Positions 33,871-43,614 of a stretch of DNA of 64,000 nt are shown here, piece after piece (positions within the stretch are counted from its first letter, which is position 1; each line of letters starts with the position of its first letter). Source of the DNA: Yeosuana sp043876835 (GTDB lineage Bacteria; Bacteroidota; Bacteroidia; Flavobacteriales; Flavobacteriaceae); contig NZ_JBAWJZ010000001.1 of assembly GCF_043876835.1 (NCBI RefSeq), forward strand, positions 496,001 through 560,000, given 5' to 3'. The position numbers were made by a program, and so were the translations under genes. Below the pieces are notes generated by a model. It was not told the origin of the DNA and did not search any database. It worked only from the letters and a program-made list of their open reading frames with translations.

Positions 33871-35922
33871 TTAATTAGTTAACGTGAAATCATCATAATA
33901 ATATACCGAACCATCTCCTGCATTACCGAAATCGAAGAATATTACAATTCTAACATAATCTGCAGTTGGTGCAGCACTAAAATCATAAACTAAAGTTTCC
34001 CAAGCATTTGCGGTTGTTGTATTTACATCAACTTCATATGTAATGGTCGCATCAACGTTTTCTAATTTTACCTTTACCACAGCGCCAGTTTTTGGTGACC
34101 ATGTTTTAACGCTTATTTTTGAATACGTTAAGAAATCTAATGGAGTAGCAATTTCAAAGAAGCTTCCAGCCCATACTTCTGCCCCAGAAGGTTTAGTAAA
34201 TTCTGCTACTTTTAGAGAAGTGTTCTCACCTGTTGCATCTGGATTGTCAATTACCTGTACCGCTGCATTTCCAAAATTTGTAAACGTTGGTGCAGTTCCT
34301 TCTAATGACTCTAAAACAAGTGGAGCAATACCTCCTTCACTTTCTAATTGAAATTCATCATAATAGTATACAGATCCATCCCCTGCATTTCCAAAATCAA
34401 AGAAAATTACAACTCTAACATAATCGGCTACCGGAGCAGCACTAAAATCATAAACTAATGTTTCCCAGCTATTTGATTTTGTTGTATTTACATCAACTTC
34501 ATAAGTAATACTAGCGTCAGAGTTTTCTAATTTTACCTTGACAACAGCTCCAGTTTTTGGTGACCATGTTTTAACCTTTATCTTTGAATAAGTGATAAAA
34601 TCTAATGCACTCGGTACTTCAAAAAAGCTACCTGCCCAAACTTCAGCTCCAGAAGGCTTTGTAAACTCAGCTACATTTGACGATGTATTAATGCCTGACG
34701 CGTCGGGGTTACTTATTACTTGTACTGCTGCGTTTCCAAAATTTGTAAACGTTGGTGCTGTTCCTTCAAAATCTTCAATCATGGAGGTTACAATACCTGA
34801 AGCAGCCTTATAAAAATAAATATTATCAATAAAGACAGTTCCGGCAGCCCATGGATCACCTACAAATTTCATTTGAAAAATTTCGGAAACTGTAAGTCCT
34901 TGATCAGTATAATCAGAAATAGGAATGTCTATAGTTGTCCATTCTCCAGCAGTTAAATCACTCCAAACTGGTTTCTCTGTAACATTACCACCAGCATTAT
35001 TAATTAGTGATGTTTCAAGTCTGGCAACATCTCCAGACGTCCAAACATCCATATGCAAGAATTCCATTCCTGAAACATCAACTGATGTTCCGTCAGCAAG
35101 AGCTATTCCCTGATAACTCAAATTAATGTATTGCAACATTTCATCTCCATTTAAATCAAACAGAGCCCAGCCACTGCCTTGTCCTCCTTGTCCCCAATCT
35201 GGGAAGTAATTGGTGCCAGCGACATTAGTATATTTGCTTGAAAAAATAGAAATCACATCGCCATCCAACCTTCCTGGTTGAGCAGGTGCAGAAGCAATGG
35301 GCTGCAAAATTTCAGTCACCTCAAAATCTGTAACATATTCTGTAGTGGCAATGGCAGCACTTTTTGAAACTACTCTAATAGTATAATTCCCTGGAGTTTG
35401 ATAGATATAGGAAACAACATCTCCATTATTAGCGCTTACTGGTGTATCATTACCATCTTCGCCAAAATACACATCGAAAGAGACAGCAAAATCTGCTGTT
35501 GCTGTAACATTTACCTGTTTTGATACTGCTAGATCATTAGAAATCTCAACAACTAAATTTTCTGGAGCCTTAAATGAAACTACCAGATCTTTGGTTACTT
35601 GACTTTTTAATCCTGTAATACCAATAGCTTCTATAGTTACAGAGTAAGTGCCTTCACTATAAATGTGTTCCACACTTTGCCCTTGATTTACTACTTCTGG
35701 CTCTGCAGTATCGTCACCTAAAGTAATATTGTACTTCACAGCGCCAGTTGAATTTGGTATTATGGTAACAAGACCTGTATTATCTTGTGTTACTTGAAAT
35801 AGCGCCGATATATTTGAAGGAGCTACTACATTATCTAAATAATCTAAATTATTATCATCGGTACAACTAAAAACCATCAATAACGCTAGACTATAGCTTA
35901 ATATATATTTTAATGTTCTCAT
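33871..35922 (-). CDS. Multidomain glycan-binding lipoprotein with two duplicated C-terminal modules
   Basis: About 683 residues from ATG 35922 (MRTLKYILSYSLALLMVFSC, Cys20); a longer frame to 35964 runs into susD and is rejected. Two PKD-like domains (about 35-200), a jelly-roll-like region (about 205-375, ending GTVFIDNIYFYK) and two near-identical modules of 144 residues (DNA 34345-34776 and 33880-34311), each ending YYYD(E/D)F. The modules look like carbohydrate-binding beta-sandwich domains. Likely catches beta-glucan at the surface for SusCD. Starts 11 bp after susD. Confidence 0.8.
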   Translation of the reverse strand: MRTLKYILSYSLALLMVFSCTDDNNLDYLDNVVAPSNISALFQVTQDNTGLVTIIPNSTGAVKYNITLGDDTAEPEVVNQGQSVEHIYSEGTYSVTIEAIGITGLKSQVTKDLVVSFKAPENLVVEISNDLAVSKQVNVTATADFAVSFDVYFGEDGNDTPVSANNGDVVSYIYQTPGNYTIRVVSKSAAIATTEYVTDFEVTEILQPIASAPAQPGRLDGDVISIFSSKYTNVAGTNYFPDWGQGGQGSGWALFDLNGDEMLQYINLSYQGIALADGTSVDVSGMEFLHMDVWTSGDVARLETSLINNAGGNVTEKPVWSDLTAGEWTTIDIPISDYTDQGLTVSEIFQMKFVGDPWAAGTVFIDNIYFYKAASGIVTSMIEDFEGTAPTFTNFGNAAVQVISNPDASGINTSSNVAEFTKPSGAEVWAGSFFEVPSALDFITYSKIKVKTWSPKTGAVVKVKLENSDASITYEVDVNTTKSNSWETLVYDFSAAPVADYVRVVIFFDFGNAGDGSVYYYDEFQLESEGGIAPLVLESLEGTAPTFTNFGNAAVQVIDNPDATGENTSLKVAEFTKPSGAEVWAGSFFEIATPLDFLTYSKISVKTWSPKTGAVVKVKLENVDATITYEVDVNTTTANAWETLVYDFSAAPTADYVRIVIFFDFGNAGDGSVYYYDDFTLTN
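33880..34776. repeat. Tandem duplication of a 432-bp module within the lipoprotein gene
   Basis: Copy 1 at 34345-34776 and copy 2 at 33880-34311, offset 465 bp. By my reading the encoded 144-residue modules differ at 22 positions (about 85% identical). Both contain GTAPTFTNFGNAAVQVI and KTWSPKTGAVVKVKLEN. Confidence 0.9.
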
Positions 35923-35933
35923 AGTTCTTTTTT

Positions 35934-37415
35934 TTAATTTTGGTATCCAGGATTTTGTTGCCATCTGTTTCCAGACAATTCTATTTCTTGAATTGGAATA
36001 GGGAAAAGTTCGTTTTTACCAGCTTGAAAACCCGGAATTGTTCCAACTGCTTTTCCTGTTCTAACCAAATCAAAGAAACGATGACCTTCACCTACTAATT
36101 CTACACGACGTTCTTTATAAATATCATTTGTTAAATTAGTTCCTGTTGTACTTACATTTCCTAACATGGCTCTATTTCGTACTTGATTTAAATAACCTAG
36201 TGCTCTAGAATCACTAATTCCACCTCTATTTAGAGCTTCTGCAGCCATTAATAATACATCTGCAAAACGAATTACTCTTGTATTATTTGGATTTGTAAGA
36301 GCAGCATCTGGCCTGTTTGCATCTCCTAATCTTGCAATGTACTTTCTGTTAAAATATCCTGTTTGCTCATAACCAGCAGTTTCATCATAACTTGCACCAG
36401 GATGATCTGCTATCCATTGTTCAATATCTAATATGGAATAATCCAATCGGATATCTCCATCTTCAAAGGCATCAACCGCTTCTTGAGTAGGAACGTTAAA
36501 ACTATATCCAAAATCAAACACAGGACCTACATAACCTCTAACGCCATTAAATCCAACAGCATAGTTTCCTTCTAGACACTGAAAACAATCGTAAGATCCA
36601 CCATCTACATCTGAATATTGTATTTCAAAAACAGATTCTATATTGTTTTCATATTCGTTCTCCCACATTAAAGGAGCAATATCTGAAGGAAGTAATTCAT
36701 AAGGTCCATTAGCTATTAAATCTTCGAATACATTGGCTGCTTCAGTAAATTTATCTTGAAATAAATAAGCTTTGCCTAATAAAGCTTGAGCAGCTCCTTT
36801 TGTAATTCTTCCTGTTTGGCTTTGAGTATAAGGGAGATTTGCTGCTGCAAAAATTAAATCTTCTTCAATCAATGCATAAACTTCTGCTTTAGGTGTTCTG
36901 TCTATTGTAAATTGATCACCAAATTGAATGCGTTTATCTATTGATAAAGGCACATCTCCAAACCATTTTACTAATTCGAAATAATAAAATGCTCTTAAAA
37001 ATCTGGTTTGTGCTATAACACTAGTTTTATTTGGAAAGTCTATTTTATCTTTAAATTCCATAATGTAGTTGGTACGATTAACACCTGTGTAATTCCAAGT
37101 CCAAATATTTCTTAAAATATTGTTTGTTGGTGTGTGAATCATGTCATCAATTTCCTGTATACCAGGAGTATCTGTAGCACTTTCTCCGCCAGCAAGTGTA
37201 TTGTCTGAAGCTATTTCAGCAACTTGAAATTGTTGAGCTGTTGCTTGCAAATAATCGTATGCTGCAATTAATGCATCTTGATAATCTTGTTCTGTATTGA
37301 AAAAATCCTCTGAGTTTTCATCTGGTGAAGCAACATCAACAAAATCATCAGCACAAGAAAACATTGCTAAAAAAGCAAATACAATGAGGATATAATAAGT
37401 TTTTAAATTTTTCAT
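35934..37415 (-). CDS. SusD/RagB-family glycan-binding lipoprotein
   Basis: 493 residues, lipoprotein signal (LAMFSCADDFVDV, Cys21). SusD family marks: DFFNTEQDYQDALIAAYDYL, the TPR-like helices with LRAFYYFELVKWFGDVPL, ALLGKAYLFQDKFTEAANVF, and the C-terminal ERRVELVGEGHRFFDLVR...ELFPIPIQEIELSGN. It is the lid of the SusCD importer that binds glycan at the surface. It starts 8 bp after susC. In laminarin systems the SusD protein binds beta-1,3-glucan. Confidence 0.97.
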   Translation of the reverse strand: MKNLKTYYILIVFAFLAMFSCADDFVDVASPDENSEDFFNTEQDYQDALIAAYDYLQATAQQFQVAEIASDNTLAGGESATDTPGIQEIDDMIHTPTNNILRNIWTWNYTGVNRTNYIMEFKDKIDFPNKTSVIAQTRFLRAFYYFELVKWFGDVPLSIDKRIQFGDQFTIDRTPKAEVYALIEEDLIFAAANLPYTQSQTGRITKGAAQALLGKAYLFQDKFTEAANVFEDLIANGPYELLPSDIAPLMWENEYENNIESVFEIQYSDVDGGSYDCFQCLEGNYAVGFNGVRGYVGPVFDFGYSFNVPTQEAVDAFEDGDIRLDYSILDIEQWIADHPGASYDETAGYEQTGYFNRKYIARLGDANRPDAALTNPNNTRVIRFADVLLMAAEALNRGGISDSRALGYLNQVRNRAMLGNVSTTGTNLTNDIYKERRVELVGEGHRFFDLVRTGKAVGTIPGFQAGKNELFPIPIQEIELSGNRWQQNPGYQN

Positions 37416-37423
37416 AATGCTTA

Positions 37424-40400
37424 TTAAAATTTTAAGTTAATTCCAAATAAAAATGTTTTAGCACTAGGATAGAATCCTTGGTCTATACCACCTCCTAATG
37501 GCGCTCCACTAGAAGCAGTAGGATCGTATCCTTTATATTCAGTTAGAGTAAATAAGTTATTTGCTGAAATATAAAGGCGTAATTTGCTGATTTTAGAATC
37601 TTCAAATACTTTATCAGAAAATGTATAACCTAATTGTACATTTTGTAAACGAACAAACGAGCCGTCTTCTACATAAAAATCAGAAAACAGTCCATTTGGA
37701 GTTGCGCCATTAGATACTCTTGGAAACGAATTACTAGTTCCTTCTCCTGTCCAACGGTTTAAATAAGAAATGGTCCTATTAGTAAGTTGTTGTCCTCTTT
37801 CATAATTACGAACAATTTCATTTCCCACAGAAGCAAACGCATAGGCAGAGAAATCAAAATTTTTATAATCTAAAGAAAAGTTCAGACCCATTGTAGCATC
37901 TGGAATAGGATTTCCTATGTTAACTCTATCATCTAAAGTAATTGCTCCGTCTCCGTTTTGATCCACATATTTTATATCACCAGGTTGAGGAATGATGTCT
38001 CCAATTGCAGAAGCATCGATTTCTTCTTGATTTTGAAAAATTCCATCGGTTTGATATCCATAAAAGTATCCCATTGGGAAGCCAGCTTCCATTCTAGATG
38101 GAGCAGGTTGACTTATACCAAACCCTCCTCCTGTTAAAACACCTGTGTTTGTGTTTACATATACAACTTCATTTTTTAAATATGTAACATTGTATTTGAT
38201 ACTAAATTTAAAGTTATCATTAAAGTTATCTGAATAGCCAATTGCTAATTCAATTCCTTCATTATCTACGGTACCTCCATTAACAAAAGGTGATCCACCT
38301 GTGCCAAGTAAGCCTGAAACTTCAGGTGCAACTAATAAATCTTCTGTTCTCTTTTTAAAATAATCAGCTGTAATATCAACTTTATTATTTAAAATTCTCA
38401 TATCTACACCCACGTCAAATGTTTTTTGCTTTTCCCACTTAATTTCAGGGTTTGCAATAGCACCACTCGCTTTGCCAATAAATTCTTGATTGTCAAAAAT
38501 ATAAGTTCCCTCTCCATTTAATAATGATACAAATCTATAAGAGCCAATTCTATCATTACCTAAAATACCATATGAAGCTCTAATTTTTAAGAAATTGAGG
38601 AAATTACTGTTTTTAAGAAAGTCTTCATCAGAAGCTACCCATCCAATGGAACCTGAAGGAAAATAACCAAATTTGTTTTTAGGCCCAAAACTTGTTGAAC
38701 CATCTCTTCTTACTACAGCTGAGAATAAATATTTTCCTTTATAATCATACTGTAATCTTGCAAAATAAGACAACAATCTTGAATCAAAAGTTGGGTTTCT
38801 GCCTGTAAATCTGTTTATGTTTTCAATATCTTTAGAATCTTCTAAATTGGCGTTTTCAATGGTATTACCTCTTATGTCAAATCCTGTTGCTCCAGTATAC
38901 TCTCCAGTTGTTTTAAATACTGATGTTGCTAAAAGAACATTTATATTATGAATATCATTAAATTTATTTTCATATTTCACAAAGGAATCAAATGTATAAT
39001 CTCTATAATAATTTAATCCTTCAAAAACACTGCTTCTAAGTACGTTGCTGTTTTTTCCGCTTCCAAAATAAGCAATAGGGTTAAAAACCTTTGAACTTAC
39101 TTCAGCGTAATTAAATTGAATATTTGTTTGCGCAGTAAAATGATTAAGAAAGTTGTAAGATAGTCCTGCGTTTCCGCTTAACTTCATTACTTTTCCCCTA
39201 TCATAAGTATCGTCTATTTGTGCCAATGGGTTAATAACCTCTCCACCTAAGCCTTCTGCCAAAGTATAGTCGCCATTTTCATCATATACCGTAAATGTTG
39301 GTGCCATATTAATGGCATTAAAAAGAACTGAGGAATTTGAGTTTTCAGGAAGATTTTTTTTATTGGTTCTCATTAAAGTAAGACCAGAGGTTAGTTTTAA
39401 ATTTTCTAACAAATCCACATTATAAGTCATACTATTGGTAAAACGCGAAAAATTGGATTGGTTTCCACCAACAATCCCGTCTTGTGTTAAAAATGAACCA
39501 CTATATGAGTAATATGATTTTTTCCCTCCTCCTTTAAAAAGAATACTATGGCTTTGTATTGGTGCGTTTTCAAACACTAAATCTTGCCAATCGGTTCCCT
39601 TTCCTAAATTTGATAAATCTGTATAAGGAGGTGTATTGCCACCAGCTGCAAACGCTTCATTAACAATAGCAGCATATTCTGTAGCATTTAAAACAGGAAT
39701 TTTTCTGGTAGTTTGTTGAAAACCTCCATAGGCGTTATACTCTACGGTTATAGGCATGTCTTTTCTCCCTGTTTTAGTTGTTATAAGTATAACCCCATTA
39801 GCTGCTCTAACACCATAAATACCAGCAGTGGCATCTTTAAGTATATTCATACTTTCAATATCATTGGGATTTAAAACACTTAAATCTTCAATAACATTTC
39901 CATCTACTAAAATTAAAGGTCTGCTGTCTCCATTTGTAGAAACACCTCTAATGCTTATGGTTGAACCTCCACCTGGAGTTCCAGATTGCGATGTAATATT
40001 AACACCCGCTACCTGACCCTGTAAAGCTTGCTCAACCCTTGTTGGTTTTAAAGCCTCAATAGTTTCGCTAGAAACTACGCTAACTGCTCCAGTAATTTCC
40101 TTTTTAGTTTGAGTTCCGTAACCAATAACTATAACCTCATCAAGTTTGGCTATGTCTTCATCTAATGTAATAGTTAGGTTTGAATCGTTATTTACAACAA
40201 TTTCCTTAGTTACATAACCTATATAACTAAAAGATAATGTTGAACCAATTTCAACATCATTAATAGTAAAATTGCCATCAAAATCAGAAACAGTTCCTTT
40301 AATGGTATTTTTTACTAAAATATTAACTCCAGGGATAGGCATTCCACTGCCGTCCTGAATTGTCCCGCTCACATTAACATTTTGTGCACTTGAGTATGCT

Positions 40401-40441
40401 ATGAAAAATAAAGCTAGAATTTTAAAGAGAGTGTGTCTCAT
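37424..40441 (-). CDS. SusC/RagA-family TonB-dependent glycan importer
   Basis: 1005 residues: signal peptide, a carboxypeptidase-D-like regulatory domain (about 22-105; VSGTIQDGSGMPIPGVNILV), the plug (IGYGTQTKKEITGAVSVV...SIRGVSTNGDSRPLILVDGN) and a 22-strand barrel ending in LFGINLKF. This is the SusC type with the extra N-terminal domain. It imports oligosaccharides across the outer membrane, powered by TonB. It is the first gene of the operon, 228 bp from the divergently placed control gene's stop; no clear TAnnTTTG box is visible upstream, consistent with regulated transcription. Confidence 0.97.
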   Translation of the reverse strand: MRHTLFKILALFFIAYSSAQNVNVSGTIQDGSGMPIPGVNILVKNTIKGTVSDFDGNFTINDVEIGSTLSFSYIGYVTKEIVVNNDSNLTITLDEDIAKLDEVIVIGYGTQTKKEITGAVSVVSSETIEALKPTRVEQALQGQVAGVNITSQSGTPGGGSTISIRGVSTNGDSRPLILVDGNVIEDLSVLNPNDIESMNILKDATAGIYGVRAANGVILITTKTGRKDMPITVEYNAYGGFQQTTRKIPVLNATEYAAIVNEAFAAGGNTPPYTDLSNLGKGTDWQDLVFENAPIQSHSILFKGGGKKSYYSYSGSFLTQDGIVGGNQSNFSRFTNSMTYNVDLLENLKLTSGLTLMRTNKKNLPENSNSSVLFNAINMAPTFTVYDENGDYTLAEGLGGEVINPLAQIDDTYDRGKVMKLSGNAGLSYNFLNHFTAQTNIQFNYAEVSSKVFNPIAYFGSGKNSNVLRSSVFEGLNYYRDYTFDSFVKYENKFNDIHNINVLLATSVFKTTGEYTGATGFDIRGNTIENANLEDSKDIENINRFTGRNPTFDSRLLSYFARLQYDYKGKYLFSAVVRRDGSTSFGPKNKFGYFPSGSIGWVASDEDFLKNSNFLNFLKIRASYGILGNDRIGSYRFVSLLNGEGTYIFDNQEFIGKASGAIANPEIKWEKQKTFDVGVDMRILNNKVDITADYFKKRTEDLLVAPEVSGLLGTGGSPFVNGGTVDNEGIELAIGYSDNFNDNFKFSIKYNVTYLKNEVVYVNTNTGVLTGGGFGISQPAPSRMEAGFPMGYFYGYQTDGIFQNQEEIDASAIGDIIPQPGDIKYVDQNGDGAITLDDRVNIGNPIPDATMGLNFSLDYKNFDFSAYAFASVGNEIVRNYERGQQLTNRTISYLNRWTGEGTSNSFPRVSNGATPNGLFSDFYVEDGSFVRLQNVQLGYTFSDKVFEDSKISKLRLYISANNLFTLTEYKGYDPTASSGAPLGGGIDQGFYPSAKTFLFGINLKF

Positions 40442-40669
40442 ATGAATTAGTTTTTAGTTTTAAATAAATGTAATTTTTAAAATAGAGGCGCTAAAATTTA
40501 TAACCTCGACAAAAAACATACATAACAAAAATTTTATGTTTTTTTTGATAAAAACCTATTATTAAAGCGAAATATTAATAATAATGCATTTTAAGATATT
40601 GCATCTTTGTGTATAAGATTATAGCAATGTTGTGGTTATGTATAGGTAAAAAAGGAAATTGTTGTGTGC

Positions 40670-43480
40670 TTATATTTCTAAAATATAATCCATTAAGTTA
40701 GAATCGTGCTTTAAATTCAACTTTTTACGTAATCTATATCGCTTTACCTCTACGCTTCTTGTAGATATGTTTAGTAGAGGCGCTATTTCTTTAGAAGATA
40801 AATTTAGTCTTAAATACGCACACAATCTTAAATCGTTTGAGGTTAAAGAAGGATGGTGTGATTTGATTTTTTTAAGGAAATCTTTATCTGCACTATTAAA
40901 AGCTTCTTGAAATGTATTCCAATCATCAGTGTTGTTTAAATTTCTATCAATAATTTTAATAACGTGATTTAATTTATTTCCGTCTTGAGCTTTATTGAGT
41001 TCTTTTTTTATACTGTTTAAAAACTCATTTTTCTTAATTAAACTCATGGTTGAAATACCCAACTCTCTATTCTTGCTTTCAATATCCTGTCTCAGCTTAT
41101 CATTGTTAAAACGCATTAGTTGCTGTTTGTTTTCAAGTTCCTTTAACGCTAATTCTTGCTGTGTTTTTTTAAGTAATTTTTCTCTTTGTTTTTTATAATA
41201 ACGTTTATAAATAGTGTGTATTAAAAATGATAAAAGAAATAACAAAACAATATATACAATTATAGCTGTATTTGAAAAATACCAAGGTCTTTCAATATTA
41301 AAAGAGTATGATTCTGTATTTGTTGAAAATTGATTTCCTAATCTACCTCTAACATAAAAAGTATAATTACCATAAGGTAAATTTTCAAATAAAGCGATTG
41401 AATTTGTTGACCACTTACTCCATTCATTATAAATTCCTTTTAATTTAAATTGATATTCTGCAACTACATATTTTTTATATTCAGGAATACTAAATTCAAA
41501 TTCAATATTATTTTCTTTATTTTTTAAAGTTCCTATTTCATTCTTGTTAATTAAATCAGATTTATAATCATGCTTATAAGAACTTATAGAAATTGAATTA
41601 ATATTAACTTTAAAAGTTGTATTAATCATTTTATCTAAGTTTATCAAAATATAACCTTGAGATGTTCCATATAGATAAACATTATCTTTAATAAAAGTGA
41701 TGTTTTCGTAACCAGAAACATCATTCCTTAGATTATTTGGAAATGAAATTTTATTGATTTTAGGAATATAACTTAACTTTCTGGGTGATATATAAGTTAA
41801 ATTGTATTTTGAAAAACTCCATAATTTATTAGATTCAGTATCGACCACCAATTTTCCAGATGTGTAATTTTCTTTATCGAATAGCTTACTAAAAACTGTA
41901 TCTTTAATAAACTTGTCTTCTTTTTCATTGTATTTAAAAACACCTTCGTTATAGCTATATAGAATATTGTTTTGGTATTTAATAAGGCTTGATTTTAATC
42001 CTTTAGATACAGAAGAATATTGAAAAACAGAAGTGGCTTTGGTTAAATTATCGTCTAGTATAACTTTATAAACACCTTTATACTCATGACTAATTAATAT
42101 TTCATTATCATTAAGTATTTCAAAATATCTGCTGGAAATATTGAACCCTTCAATTTTATTTTTAAACTTCCAATTTCCATTAATATTTTCAAGAATATTC
42201 AAGCCATTATAATTTCCTTGAAGCAGTAGATTTTTAACATATTTAATTTTTTTAATTTGCCATGTTCCTAAAACATCCGAAATTAATTTAGCTTGTGTAC
42301 CATTAACAACAAAAGTTCCTGAATTATGCCCACAAAAAAGGGTATTATCAATATTTGTTAAACACCATACAGCTCCTTGTGTACCTTCAATAAGTCTAAA
42401 CTCATTAGTGTTTTCTTTTTTATAAAACAATCCTTGATTAGTTCCAATATACAGGTATCCATTAAAATTTATTGATGTATTTACCGATCCTATATTTCCT
42501 TTTTGATCTTTATAAATAGAAAATGGCGACTTTATGTTAATACAGTTAATTCCGTTTTCTAAACCCAACCAAATATTGTTTTCTATATCTTCAAAAACCG
42601 ATAAAACTGTATTGTTACTTAACCCGTTGGTTTGATCTATTTGATAGTTAATATAACCATCTGGTGTTAGATGAATAATCCCGTTTGAAACACTTCCTAA
42701 GAGGAAACTTTTATCTTTTAATTGTTTACTGTTATAAATTCTAATTTTTGAAAGTGTTTGATTAGCAGGTATATTCCACTTTTCAAAATTATTATCAATT
42801 AATTTATAAAAACCTAAATCTTCTGTTTCAAATAAAAGAGTATCATTATGATAGAAAATATTGGTTAGTAAATTTTCTTTTAAAATAGTATCGTCTGAAA
42901 CTAATTTAGGCTTCCCATTTTCTATTTCATAAATTCCTTTTTTAACTTGTTGAAAATAAATATTTTCGTTAACCTTAAACATTTTATAAATGGTAGTATC
43001 CGATTCAATAATTGAATACTCTTGAGTAATACTATTATAAATATATATTCTGCTTAAAGATTGAAATAAAATAAAATCATCGATGGGTATGATATTCCAA
43101 ATCTCTTCATCGTCTAAAAAAGTGATTCCTATTTTCTGTGAAAGTGAAGTATATTTTAAAGTTCCATAGATACTTTGTTCCCAATAACCAAATTCTCTAT
43201 AACTCCCTGTATAAACAAGATCGTCAATAACGCTAACAGATCTAATAGTTGATTGGTTTGTTGACGTATAAAGTGTCCATTTAGCACCATTAAATTCTAA
43301 AAGACCTTTATTATTAGCTACATAAATATATTTGTTTTTAGCCTGAGAAACACTCCAGTTCTGATTCTCTGATCCATAATCTGTAGGTGTATAAACCTGA
43401 ATTGGAGGACGTTCTTGAGAATTAACACAAAAAAATATGTGAAATATTAATAAATAAGTAAGTTTTTTAGCTGGTTTCAA
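40670..43480 (-). CDS. Membrane-bound Y_Y_Y/LuxR-type regulator of the glucan locus
   Basis: 936 residues. Signal-like N-terminus, then about 600 residues of beta-propeller repeats of the Reg_prop kind (VFEDIENNIWLGLENGINC), a Y_Y_Y-type beta-sandwich (about 640-730, FENLPYGNYTFYVRGRLGN), one membrane segment (about 735-753), a cytoplasmic coiled coil, and a C-terminal LuxR-type HTH (LTSNDLRLCAYLRLNLSSKEIAPLLNIS, then RSVEVKRYRLRKKL). It resembles a hybrid two-component sensor without kinase or receiver. Probably senses glucan fragments in the periplasm and controls the SusC operon. Start is TTG 43480. Confidence 0.88.
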   Translation of the reverse strand: MKPAKKLTYLLIFHIFFCVNSQERPPIQVYTPTDYGSENQNWSVSQAKNKYIYVANNKGLLEFNGAKWTLYTSTNQSTIRSVSVIDDLVYTGSYREFGYWEQSIYGTLKYTSLSQKIGITFLDDEEIWNIIPIDDFILFQSLSRIYIYNSITQEYSIIESDTTIYKMFKVNENIYFQQVKKGIYEIENGKPKLVSDDTILKENLLTNIFYHNDTLLFETEDLGFYKLIDNNFEKWNIPANQTLSKIRIYNSKQLKDKSFLLGSVSNGIIHLTPDGYINYQIDQTNGLSNNTVLSVFEDIENNIWLGLENGINCINIKSPFSIYKDQKGNIGSVNTSINFNGYLYIGTNQGLFYKKENTNEFRLIEGTQGAVWCLTNIDNTLFCGHNSGTFVVNGTQAKLISDVLGTWQIKKIKYVKNLLLQGNYNGLNILENINGNWKFKNKIEGFNISSRYFEILNDNEILISHEYKGVYKVILDDNLTKATSVFQYSSVSKGLKSSLIKYQNNILYSYNEGVFKYNEKEDKFIKDTVFSKLFDKENYTSGKLVVDTESNKLWSFSKYNLTYISPRKLSYIPKINKISFPNNLRNDVSGYENITFIKDNVYLYGTSQGYILINLDKMINTTFKVNINSISISSYKHDYKSDLINKNEIGTLKNKENNIEFEFSIPEYKKYVVAEYQFKLKGIYNEWSKWSTNSIALFENLPYGNYTFYVRGRLGNQFSTNTESYSFNIERPWYFSNTAIIVYIVLLFLLSFLIHTIYKRYYKKQREKLLKKTQQELALKELENKQQLMRFNNDKLRQDIESKNRELGISTMSLIKKNEFLNSIKKELNKAQDGNKLNHVIKIIDRNLNNTDDWNTFQEAFNSADKDFLKKIKSHHPSLTSNDLRLCAYLRLNLSSKEIAPLLNISTRSVEVKRYRLRKKLNLKHDSNLMDYILEI

Positions 43481-43566
43481 AACAAAAATTGTTATGATAC
43501 TAATTTAATAAAAATAAGACATTAAAATATTTAAGTTTTTGATAGTAGCATTAAGCTAAAAAAAAT

Positions 43567-43592
43567 AAAAGCCATGAAAAATCATGCCTTTT
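43567..43592 (-). terminator. Terminator-like hairpin after the GIN-domain gene
   Basis: CATGA/TCATG with outer AAAG/CTTT and one C-C mismatch over an AAAA loop, flanked by an A-run and a T-run. Confidence 0.55.
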
Positions 43593-43614
43593 TAAATATT
43601 TAAACTAAAATTTT

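Noticed and set aside
34043..34813. Two similar plus-strand frames (34043-34351 and 34592-34813)
   Set aside because: They resemble each other only because they are antisense to the duplicated modules of the lipoprotein gene; there is no sign of independent coding.
35923..35964. N-terminal extension of the multidomain lipoprotein gene into susD
   Set aside because: The extension would precede the lipoprotein signal peptide and overlap the susD coding region; ATG 35922 gives a proper signal.
40442..40669. Search for a promoter or operator of susC
   Set aside because: No TAnnTTTG box or convincing inverted repeat was found on the minus strand; only AT-rich sequence is visible, so no feature is claimed.
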